Source: Aquila chrysaetos chrysaetos
Taxonomy: Eukaryota > Chordata > Aves > Accipitriformes > Accipitridae
Direction: 5' to 3'
Assembly (NCBI RefSeq): GCF_900496995.4
Contig: NC_044009.1
Coordinates: 8,650,001 to 8,714,000 of the forward strand
DNA: 64,000 nucleotides
Part shown: positions 11,901 to 23,900 of the stretch, piece after piece
Position numbering within the stretch: position 1 is the stretch's first letter
Layout: each line of letters opens with the position of its first letter
Notes under the pieces: generated by a model
Told to the model about the DNA's origin: nothing
Database searches by the model: none
The model's input: only the letters and a program-made list of their open reading frames with translations
Translations under genes and position numbers: made by a program

Positions 11901-14900
11901 AGATTGGGGGTGTTGGGGTGTCTGCAGGCACAGGGAGAGATTGGGGGTGTTGGGGTGTCCGTGGGCATGGGGAGAAGTAGGTGGCTATTTGGGTGCCCAT
12001 GGGCAGGGGAAGAAATAGGGGATATTGGGGTGCGTGGGGATGGGGGGAGAGATGGAGGGTACCAAGGTGCCCATAGGTGTGGGGACATGGGGGCACCGGG
12101 GTGCCCATGGGGATGGGGGGATGGGTCAGCGGGTGCCCCTGGGTCTGGGGAGATGGGGGGTCCCAGGGTGCCAGTGTTCATGGGGGATAGGTTGGGGGGT
12201 GCCTGCGTCCCCCGGTGCATGGGTGCTGCTCCTACCCTGGACGGTGAGGGTGGCCCTGTCCTCCGCCTGCCCGCCTGGGGCGCTGGCCCGGCACACGTAC
12301 ACCCCCTGTGCCCCCCACGCCAGCTCCGGTATCCTGCGGGGACACAGCCGGGGTGTGGGACCCCACGGGGGGAGCAGGCGGGGGGGGGATCCCACTGCCC
12401 CATCCCCCACTCCTTACCGCAGCACCCCGTCCCGCATGCTGTGCGTGGGGGGCAGCTCCCCGCCATCCTTCAGCCACTCCAGACGTGCCCGGGGGTCCCC
12501 CGAGACAGTGCAGGCGAATTCGGCGGTGCCACCCACCCCCTTGATGAGGCTCCCCGGCGTCACCCGTACTGTCAAGGGACCACTGCCGGCGTCCCCACTG
12601 TCACCGGCATCACCTGGGCGGGATGCAAAGCCCTGATGGTACCTGGCGGCACAGGCATCCCCAGCGTGTGGCATCCCCATTGAGGGGGGGCTCACCATGG
12701 ACAGCCACGCGTGCGAAGGTCTCGGCGGTGCCGACGCGGTTGGTGACAAGGCAGCGGTAGGTGCCGGCGTCGGCGGGCAAGGCTGGGCTGATGCGGAGGA
12801 GGCCGGCGCGGTAGATGGCGCGTGCCGAGAGGCTGCCGTTGACCTTGTCCCAAGTGTAGACCAGCGGCGGGGTGCCATGGGCCAGGCACTGCACCTGCAG
12901 CGCGTCACCGGCACGCACCGCGGTGTCCTCCGGCAGGCTGGTGGCATACGGTGGTGCTGCAGGGAACGGCCGGTACCATGAGCACCCGACCGCAGCCGGG
13001 ATGGGGCAATGAATGGGTCAACAGGGCGAGGAGAGCATCAGTGGGAGGATACGGGTGGAGATGGTGGTGGGTGTGTATTGGGATGGACCGGAGATGGATG
13101 AATCCATGAGGAAGGGATGGATGGAGGAGTTAGGAGATGGAGAGATGAGTGTGTGCTGGGATGGATGAGAGATGGACTAATACACAAGGGAAGGGATGGG
13201 TGGAGAAGTTTGAGAGCAGATGGAGAGATGGATGTGAGCTGGGATGGCTGAGTGATGGATGAATCCACCAGGAAGGGGTGGATGGAGGGGTGTGAGAGGA
13301 GATGGAGAGGTGGGTGTGAGAGGAGACGGAGAGGTGGATGTGAGCTGGGATGGATGAGTGATGGATGAGTCCACCAGGAAGGGGTGGATGGAGAGGTGTG
13401 AGAGGAGATGGAGACATGGGTGTGAGCTGGGATGGCTGAGCGATGGATGGATCGATGAACAGGGGATGGATGGAGGACAGAGCAGAAATAGAGATGGATG
13501 TGCACAGGGATGGGACAAGTGGATGGACACATTCATGGGAAGGGCTGGATGAAGGAGCTTGAGAGGAGACGGAGAGGAGGATGAGTGCTGGGATGGAGCG
13601 AGGATGGATCCATGAGGAAGGGCTGGATGGGAGGGTGGGAGCGGTGATGGAGATGGCCACGTGCAGAGGAAGGACGGAGAGGAGCCAAGGATTGGTGATG
13701 GCAACAGCAGGGGTGAAGGAGACAGTGGAGATGGCAGGAGGGACCCAGGGGCACCCCAAATCCCACTACCCCCTTACTCTCCACATCGAGGGTGATGAAG
13801 ACCTCAGCGAAGCCAGCGGGGCTGCTGGCATTGCAGATGTACTGGCCCGAGTCCTGCTGTGCAACGCGGGGGATGACCAAGCTGCCGTTCACCACCCGGT
13901 GCTGCCAGGGCAGGGGTGCCCGTAGCTTTGACCACTCGATCCGGGGCGCCGGCTCACCTACAGGCAGCGCCAGTGCCCATCACCGTGGCGTCAGGGTACC
14001 ATGTCAGGATACCCCTCCTCCACCACCATCCTCCATCCTCCCCGTACCTCTGGCTGTGCAGTGCAGCGTGGCGGTGTCCCCGGCCACCACGGTGACAGCG
14101 GGTGGCGCGGTGACCTCGGGGGCACCAGGGTGCCGCTGTGCTGTCTCCACATTGACGTCCACCCGGGCTTGTGCTGAACCCAAGGCGCTGTGCGCTGTGC
14201 AGACGTAGGTCCCGGCGTGCTCTGGCTTGGCTGGTGAGAGCTGTGTGGTGAGGGACAGGGTGCGTGGTGAGCACTGGGCACCCACCAGATCCCCGTGGCA
14301 CCCCAGGGTGCCCCGCTCACCTGCAGGATAGCCTGGCTGTCCATGTGCAGCAGCATTTGGTGTTCCACCTTCTGCCGGGAGCCCAGCCGGCTCCATCGCA
14401 CCAGTGGCCGTGGTTCACCCCGGCCAAGGCACTCCAGGCTGAGGGATTTGCCCTCCTTCACCGTCACGGGGCCCGGTGGCATCACCGACACTGTGGGGGC
14501 ACCTGGAGAAGGAGGAGGACATCAGTGTGGGGATGAGGATACCACCGCTAAGGACGTTAGCATAGCAACGGGGACAGCATCACCCTGGGGGCATCTGGAG
14601 CATGGGGAGGACATCAGCATGGGGATGGGGGATGGGGACAGGGACACCACCACCCTAGGAGCATCTGGAGCACATGATGGAAATGAGGATGGGGACACAA
14701 CCATCCCAGGAGCATCTGGAGCCCATGGAGGACATCAGCATGGAGATGGGGACATCACAACCCCAGGGGCACCTGGAGGACATCAGTATGGGGACATGGG
14801 CACCACCACTCCAGGAGCACCTGAAGCATGGAGAGGACACAGGGATGGGGACATGATCACCCCAGGGGTATCTGGAGCACATGGAGGACACCAGCATGTG

Positions 14901-17900
14901 GACAGGGACAGGGACGCCACCACCCTGGGGGCATCTGGAGCACATGGGGACAGGGACAGGGCCACCCCGACCACCTCGCACCTTGCACCAGGAGGTTGAC
15001 GACGCTGCTGGCGACGCCAAAGCGGTTGGAGGCCACGCAGTGGTAGGCACCCTGGTTGCCCACGTGGGCGCCGGTGATGGTGATGACCGAGCCATTGGTG
15101 CTGATCTTCACGTTGTCTGGACAAGGAGGAGCTGTCAACACCAGGGCCACCCTGGGGACCGCGCCGGGGCCACCCTGGGGACCACCATACCTTGGAGATG
15201 TTGGCCAGGTCCCATCCGCCAAGTGACGTTGACAGGCCGGGCGCCGTCGTGGACGCGGCACTTGAAGGTGGCATCCTCGCCTGGTGCCACTGCCATGCTG
15301 TGCGGGTCGATGGAGATGATGGGGCTCTGCAGACCTGCAGGGACAAAGGGACAGGGAAGCCACCAAGGTCACCCATGTCCCCCATCACCCCCCGGCATCC
15401 TCCCTCGCCCTGTGACCACACTCACGGTAGCTGGAGCTGTCACGGGAGGTGACGGTGACAGTGACGGTGGCCTCGCGGGAGACGCTGCCTGTGTCTGCCC
15501 GGCACACATACTCCCCCGAATCGGCCACCGAGAGCTGTGACAGCCGCAGGCGGGACCCCGAAACCTGGGGACGCGATGGCAGGGGGTGGTGGCATCAACC
15601 GGCCACCCACGGCCACCGTCCCCCACCCTGCCCCTGACCCCACCTACCTGGTGCTTGGCCGGGAGGGACCCACCACGCTTGTACCAGGTGATGGTGGCCT
15701 GTCCCTGTCCAGCCACGACACAGTCCAGGTCCAGGGTCTGTCCCTCAGTGACAGAGGATGCTGAGGACTCGATGCGGATGGGCGGTGCGACGCCAGTGGC
15801 TGTGCGGACAGAGTTGAGGGTAAACATCCCCACCAGTCCCTGGCACCAGAGGGGATCTGTCCCCTGAAGGGTGGCACTCACGGTGGGATGGGTTGGCTCC
15901 ATCATCAATAGTGACGATGAGGGACGTCTCCTGCGTGACGCCGCCCGATGTCACCCGGCACACATACTCCCCTGAATCGGCCGCCGTCACCTGGGGGATG
16001 CGCAGGCGGGTGCCTGACACCTTGGAGGGGACAATTTGGGGACAAGTCAGTGCCAGAGAGCAGGGGATGACACAAATTCAGGGTGAACCCCCTCTGTGCC
16101 CTACCTGGTGGCTGGTGGGCAGGGAGCCACCGCGCTTGTACCACGTCACAGTGGCGGGGCCGGATCCTGCCACCACGCAGTTGAGATCCAGGATCTGTCC
16201 CTCAGCGATGGCCGAGGACGAGGACTCGATGCGGAGGGGCTGGGAGACTCCGGAGGCTGGGGGGGACAGGGAAATGGGACATTTGTCACCGAGGTGGCAC
16301 CCATCTGTCCCCAAGTGCTGCCTTCTTGCTTGCACTTACGGTAGTAGGTGCCCATGCCACCAGGCACGGTGACGATGACAGATGCCTCCTGCGTGACGGT
16401 CCCCAGGGTCACCCGGCACACATACTCCCCTGAATCAGCCACCGCCACCTGGACAAGGCGCAGGCGGGTCCCCGACACCTGGAGAGGAGAAGTTGGGGAC
16501 ACATCAGTGGCTGACGTGGGGCTGTGCCCTGCGGGGTGATGCCACCTCCCTGGCATCCCACCTGGCTGTTGGGGGGCAAAGCCCCCCCGCGCCGGTACCA
16601 GGTGACATGGGGGTGACCCTGTCCTGCCACCATGCAGTTGAGGTCCAGGGTCTGTCCCTCGGTGACGGCAGCGGACGAGGTCTCGATCCTCACTGGCGGC
16701 GTGACGCCAACGGCTGGGAATAGCAATGGGGTCAGTGGGGGCAGCCACCGTGTCCCCATCATGTCCCCATGTCACCTCCCACCTATTCCCGGTACCATAA
16801 GAGGAGCCAGCGCCAGTCTGGATGGTAACGATGAGGGACGTCTCGTGCGTGACGCCACCCGATATCACCCGGCACACGTACTCCCCTGAATCAGCCGCCG
16901 TCACCTGGGGGATGCGCAGGCGGGTGCCTGACACCTGGCAGGGGTGACACACATGAGAAGGGGGACACAAACCCCTCAAAACCCCCCCCAAAATCCCTTT
17001 TCCATCCCAAAACGTTCCTCTGGTGTCCCTACCTGGTGCTTGGCTGGAAGGGACCCCCCGCGCTTGTACCAGGTGATGGTGGCCTGTCCCTGCCTGGCCA
17101 CGATGCAGTTGAGGTCCAGGGTCTGTCCCTCAGCCACGGAGGAGGATGAGGACTCGATGCGCACCGGGGGGGTGACACCAATGGCTGGGGACAGAATTGG
17201 AAAGGTCACCCCAAGGACTGTTGCACGGTCCTCCAGTCCCCTGTGCCCTCCTGGTCCCCACTCACGGTAGGTGCTGGCCCCACTGGGCTGGATCGTCACC
17301 ATGATGGAGATTTCCTTGGTGGTGGCCCCACTGGTCACCCGGCACACGTACTCGCCTGAGTCAGCCGCTGTCACCTGCAGTAGCCGCAGCCGGGAGCCAG
17401 ACACCTGTGGGGACAGGACGCAGGGGTCACCGGGACCACTCAAGCTTGCACGGGGCCATCAGCGGTTGCACAGGGCCATCTGGGCTTGCACAAGGCCACT
17501 CGAGCTTGCACAGGGCCACCCGGACTTGCATGGGACCACCTGGGCGTGCAAGGGGGTCACTTGGGCTTGCATGGGCCACCAGGGCTTGTAAGGGGCCACC
17601 AGGGCTACTTGGGCTTGCACAGAGCCATGGGTCAACCCCAACCACCCCCTGGGGGACATCTCCCTCCTGGTGAAGCACCTACCTGGTGCTTGGCCGGGAG
17701 GGACCCCCCGCGCTTGTACCAGGTGACGGTGGCCTGTGCGGGGCTGGCAATGACGCAGTTGAGGTCCAGGGTCTGGCCCTCGGCCACGGGCGATGACAAG
17801 GACGAGGACTCGATGCGCAGGGGGGTTGTGCTGCCCGGGGCTGGGGACCGAGACAGGTTAGAGACCGTGGTCACCACCACGTGTGACCCTCCAAGGGACA

Positions 17901-20900
17901 CCAGGAGCCCGGGAAGTCGGGATGGGCACACACATGGGTGGCTTCCCCAGGGAGTGATTCATCCCAGACCCGGATACACCGCAGGGCAGTGCCACCCACC
18001 CATGGGTAACATCCTCTGTCCCCTCCCGGTCCCCACTCACGGTAGGTGCTGGCCCCGCTGGGCTGGATTGTCACCATGATGGAGGTTTCCTTGGTGGTGG
18101 CCCCGCTAGTCACCCGGCACACATACTCGCCCGAGTCAGCCGCTGTCACCTGCAGCAGCCGCAGCCGGGAGCCAGACACCTGCAGGGACAGGACACGGGG
18201 GACTCAGGGGCCATTTGGGCGTCCATGGGACTGCTGGGGCTTGCATGGGGCCATGTGGGCTTGCATGGGCCACCTGGGCTTCCATGGGGTCACTTGAGCT
18301 TGCATGGGACACCTGGGCCTGCATGACGACACATAGGCTTGCATGGGACACCTAGGCTTGCATGAGGACATCTAGGCTTGCATGGGCTACTCAGGCTTGC
18401 ATGGGCTACTTGGGCTTGCATAGGGCCACCTGGGCTTGCATGGAGCCACCTAGGCTTGAATGGGGCCACCTGACCTTGCATGGGCTACTTGGGCTTGAGT
18501 GGGGCCATCTGGACTTGCATGGGGCCCCCAGGAGCTTGTAATGGGCCACCTGGGCTTGCACAGGGCCTTGGGTCAATCCCCACCACCCCCTTTGGGGACA
18601 TCCCCCTCCACGTCCCTTACCTGGTGCTTGGCTGGGAGGGACCCCCCGCGCTTGTACCAGGTGACGGTGGCCTGTGCGGGGCTGGCGATGACGCAGTTGA
18701 GGTCCAAGGTCTGGCCCTCGGCCACGGCGGAGGACGGGGACTCGATGCGCAGGGGGGTTGTGCTGCCCGGGGCTGGGGACCAAGACAAGAGGGTGACACC
18801 GGTGACCATGGCAGAGTCCCACCGGCAAGGGCACACAAGACATGGCTCAATGCCGTGGCACATGGGGACCCCCGCGCTGGCACTGTCACCCCCCTGTCTG
18901 CACTCACGGTAGGCGCTGGCCCCGCTGGGCTGGATCGTCACCATGACAGCGGTTTCCTTGCTGGTGGCCCCACTGGTCACCCGGCACACGTACTCACCCG
19001 AGTCGGCTGCTGTCACCTGCAGCAGTCGCAGCCGGGAGCCGGACACCTGTGGGGAGGGGACACGGGGGACACAGGGGCCAATTGGGCTACCATGGGGCTG
19101 CTGGAGCTTGCACGGGGCCACCTGGTCTTGTATGGGGGCCACTGAGCTTGCACAGGACCATCCAAGCTTGCACAAGTGCCATCTGGGATTGCATAGAGCC
19201 ACTTGGGCTTGCAAAAGTGCCAGCTGAGTTTGCATGGGCCACCTAAGCTTGCATGGGGCCACCTAAGCCTGCATGGGCTACCTGAGCTTATATGGGGCCA
19301 CCTGGGCTTGCTTGGGCCATCTGGGCTTGTATTGGGCCACCTGGGTTTGCATGGGGCCACTTAAGCTTGCATTGGGCTGTGGGTCAACCCCCAACCACCC
19401 CCCTGGTGACATCCCCCTCTGGTGTCCCCTACCTGGTGCTTGGCTGGAAGGGACCCCCCACGCTTGTACCAGGTGACGGTGGCCTGTCCCTGCCCAGCCA
19501 CCACGCAGTTGAGGTCCAGGCTCTGTCCCTCGGCCACGGTGGATGAGGATGCCTCGATCCGGACAGGGACACCTGAAGCTGGTGGCCCTGGGGGGAGGAT
19601 GGAGCCGTGACCGCCCGCCTAGGACCAACATGTCCCCCCCTGGTGCCACTGAGCCTGGTCTCACCGTAGGACGAGCTGGATCCAGCCACGACAGTGACAA
19701 TGACAGATGCCTCACGCACGGTGGTCCCCAAGCTCGCCCGGCACACGTACTCCCCTGAATCGGCTGCCGTGACGTGGGGGACACGGAGCCGGGACCCCGA
19801 AACCTGGGGTTGGGGACACGCATCGGTGTCACGTAGGAGGGGATAGGGCAGGATTTGGGGTGCTGCCCATGCTGCCTGTGCTGCCTGTGCCCTACCTGGT
19901 GGCCAGCAGGCAGGGAGCCACCACGCTTGTACCACGTCACGGTGGCGGGGCCAGATCCTGCCACCAGGCAGTCAAGGTCCAGGGTCTGTCCCTCGGTGAC
20001 GGATGGGGACGAGGACTCGATGCGGACGGGTGGTGCTGTCCCTGCAGGGAGGAAAAGGGGGGACACGGGTGGGTTGCAGCCCCCTGAACCCATCCCCAAA
20101 CCCCGCCGGCATCCCCCACCAGCCTCACCTGGCACCACTGCCACCTCGATGGCGGCACGGGCCGTGCCGGCGGCGCTGGTGCCCACACAGAGGTAGATGC
20201 CACCGTCGGCCGCCGTCACGGTGGGGATGACCAGCGTGGCGATGTCGGCGTGCTCAGCGCGGGACTGCGGCATGAGGGTGGGTGTAAGAGGCAACCTTGG
20301 TGCACCCACATCCCCCCGGGAGCACCCAAGGGTGCCAGCACCTGGCTCACCTGCGGCGGTAGGGTGCCCCCCTGCTTCTCCCAGGTGATGGTGGCTGTGG
20401 GTGACCCCGAGACCCGGCAGTAGAGCCGCACCGTGGAGCCCTCCTGCACCTCCGTCCGCTCCGGGCTCACCTGCACCCGGGGTGTGCCAGCAGCTGTGGG
20501 AAGTAGGGAGTCAGGGCAGCGCTGGAGGGGTGGGGGCAATGGGGGTGATGGGGATGATGGGGGTGACATGAGTCATGCAGAAGATGAGGATGATGGGGAC
20601 GATAGGATGATGGGGATGATGGGGGGGATGAGGGACAATGGGGATGACAGGAATGATGGGGGGATGAGGGACAATAGGAACAATGGGTGTGACGGGGATG
20701 ATGGGGATGATGAGGATGATGGGGGATGAAGAGGACGATGGAGATGATAGGGGTGACAGGGATGATGGGGACAATGAGGGTGATGGGGATGATGGGGATA
20801 ACAGATGATAGGGGTGACAGATGATGGGGACAATGGGGACAGTGGGAGTGATGGAGATGAGGGGGATGGACGATGGGAGATGACAGGGATGATGGTGACA

Positions 20901-23900
20901 GGGATGATGGGGATGACGGTGACGATGAGTGTGACGGTGATGGTGGGGGTGACGGGGATGATGCAGACAATGGGGGTCATGGGGACAATGGGATGATGGA
21001 TATGAACGATGGGGATGATGGGGGGAGACGTGGATGATGGGGACAACAGGGGTGACAGGGATGATTAGGACAATGGGGGTGATGTAGATGATAGCAGTGA
21101 TGGGGATGATGGGGGTGACAGGGATGATGCAGATGATGATGACGATCATGGGGACGATGGGGACAATGGGGGCGACAAGGATGATGGGAGATGATGGGGA
21201 TAGGGATGGACGATGACAATGGGGACAACAGGGATGACCGGGATGATGGGAACGACGCTTACCTTGCACATGGAGGAAGGCCCGCGCTGTGTGCTGCCCG
21301 GCGCTGCTGCGCGCCCGACACACGTAGTGCCCCTCGTCAGTGGGCTCAACGGCGCTGAAACGCAGCGTCCCACCATGGACCACCGCCCGCGGCGGCAGCG
21401 TGCCTACGGGGACACGGCCCAGTGTCACCCCCAACAGCTGTGTCCCCAAGCCCAGTGCTGGTGTCCCCCCCATACCCGGCGGGCACCTACCGAGCCACTC
21501 GAGGGTGGGCGGGGGGTTACCGGCAACCACGCAGCGAAACTCGGCTGGCTGCCCCGGTGCCACACTCAGCTGTGCCGGCTCCACGGCGGCGGTGGGGGCG
21601 GCGGCGGTGCCGGCTGTGGTGAGACCCGGGGAGGGGGGGAGCTCAGGGCTCGCCGGGGCCCCCCCCATGGCGCTGGCCCCAGCTGGTGGGGGCAGTGGGA
21701 AGCAGGGGGGTGGCGTGGCACAGCTGGTGGCGGGGTGCGCAGTGGAGCCCTGGCATGCAGTGGGTGCGGGGGGTGGGGACCGCGTGGACCTCCCCGCCCC
21801 TACCTCCCCCACTGTGACTTACCCGGTCTGTGCCCCTCCATAAACTCAACGGGTCCATAAAACATCTGAGTCTTCGAGGGGGCTGCAAGAGGGCACGGGT
21901 CTCAGGGGAGTGTGCCCATCACCCCAGCGTCTGGGCGGCTAGCCTGGCCATCGCCCCGGTGTCTGGGTGCCAAGCAAGGCCATCACCCTAGCATCTGGGA
22001 GCCAAGTGTGCCCACCACCCCAGTATACAGGTGGTGAGCGTGCCCATTGCCCCAGCGTCTGGGCACCGAGTGAGCCCATCACCCTGGCGTCTGAGCACCA
22101 AGAGTGCCCATCACCCCAGCATCTGGCTGGTGAGCATGCCACAATCGTGCCAGTGATTTGGCACCGAGCGTGCCTGTCACCCTGGCATCTGGGCACCAAG
22201 CCTGCCCATCACCCCGGCGTCTGGGCACCCCTGCGGGCTCACCCTGGACGTAGAGCGTGGCGGTGCCCTCGTCCATGTCCAGCATGTTGGAGCCGGTGCA
22301 GACGTAGACACCGGCGTCCTCAGGCCGCACGTTGCGCAGGGTGAGAATGCCGTTGAAGTCCACGGCGCCGGCTGGCAACGTCCCGTGGTTCTGCCGCGTC
22401 CATACCAGGGTGTAGGCGGGTGACTGGTGGGGAGAGAGGGAGAGGCCTGAGGCCATGGGGATGGGCAGGCAGTGGGGCAGGGCATCTGCTGGGGACAGAG
22501 GGGATCGGGGGGGGGGGGGGCTGTGTGCCCGACTGGGCACCCGCAGGGGAGAGATGGTCACCCAGGGGTGTTGGTGTGTCCCGTAGAGCCACACAGGCAC
22601 CCCAGGGTGTTTGGGGGGGTCCGTATGGCTGGATGGGCACCCAAGGGTGTCCCTGTGCAGGCATGATCCCATGGGCACCCATGTACCCTGCACGGCCCCA
22701 CAGGCACCCAAGGGTGCTCATGTGTCCTGTGTGACCAGGTGGGCATCCAGGGGTGTCCCGATGCCCTGCACACCCCCATGTGCACCCAAGGGTGCCCCGC
22801 GTGCCCCCCGCTGTGCCATGCCCCCCTCGGCTCACCTTGCTCTTGGCAGTGCAGACGAAGGTGACATCGGCCCCAGGCTTCACCCGCTGCACCCGCTTCT
22901 CCTCCACGGTGACGGTGATGGGTTTGCCGGGGGTCTCTGCACCGAGATGGGAGAGCTGAGGCCCGCTCGTCCCCCCACTCCGTGTGTGTGTCCCCCACCT
23001 CGGTGACAATGACCTACCGGTGACAATGACCTCGGCACGGCTGGTGTTGCTGTGCCGTAGGTTGCGGCAGGAGCAGACGTAGACGCCGGCTTCAGAGGGC
23101 TGGATGCTGGCGAAGTGCAGCTCCTCGCCTGGGGGGGGACACGTGGGTGACACCCCATGTCCCGTCCCCCCACCTTGGGGACACCATGGTGTCCCTGAAC
23201 CACCCAATACCTTGTCGCCGGCTCTGGGCACCTTCGGGGAGGGGTCGCCCATCTTCTCGCGCCCAGTGGTAATAGAAGGGGGGGTCACCGCTGGCCTGGC
23301 ACCGCAGGGTGACGGCGCTGCCCTGTGCCACTGTGGTGCGTGGCGGGTGGATGCGGACGGCCAGTGGGAGTGGGGAGCCCGCCGGGATGCACGCCTGCCC
23401 GCGCACCGTGGGGTCACCCGAGTAGCCAGGCGCACAGCTGCAGGGGAAAAGGGGGTGAGTGTATGGCAGGATGGGCACAGCAGGGGTGGGGGTATAGGAG
23501 GGTGAGCATATTGGGGTGCATATAGTGGGGTGAGCCCATTGGAATGGGTATATTGGGGTGAGCACATCGAGATGGGTATATTGGGGTGAACACATCAGGG
23601 TGGGTATATTGGGGTGAGTATGTTGGGGTGAGATATTGGGGCGAGCACATGGGGGTGGGTATATTGGGGTGAGTATATTGGGGTGAGCACATCAGGGTGG
23701 GTATATTGGGGTGCATATATTGGGGTGAGTATATTGGAGTAAGCGCATTGGGGTGGGTATATTGGGGTGGGTATATGAGGGTGAGCCCATCAGAATGCAT
23801 AAATTGGGATGAGCTTATGGGGTGAGTACATTGGGGTGGGTATATCAAAGCGGGTATGTTGGGGTGAGCACATCAGGGTGGGTATATTAGGGTGGGTATA

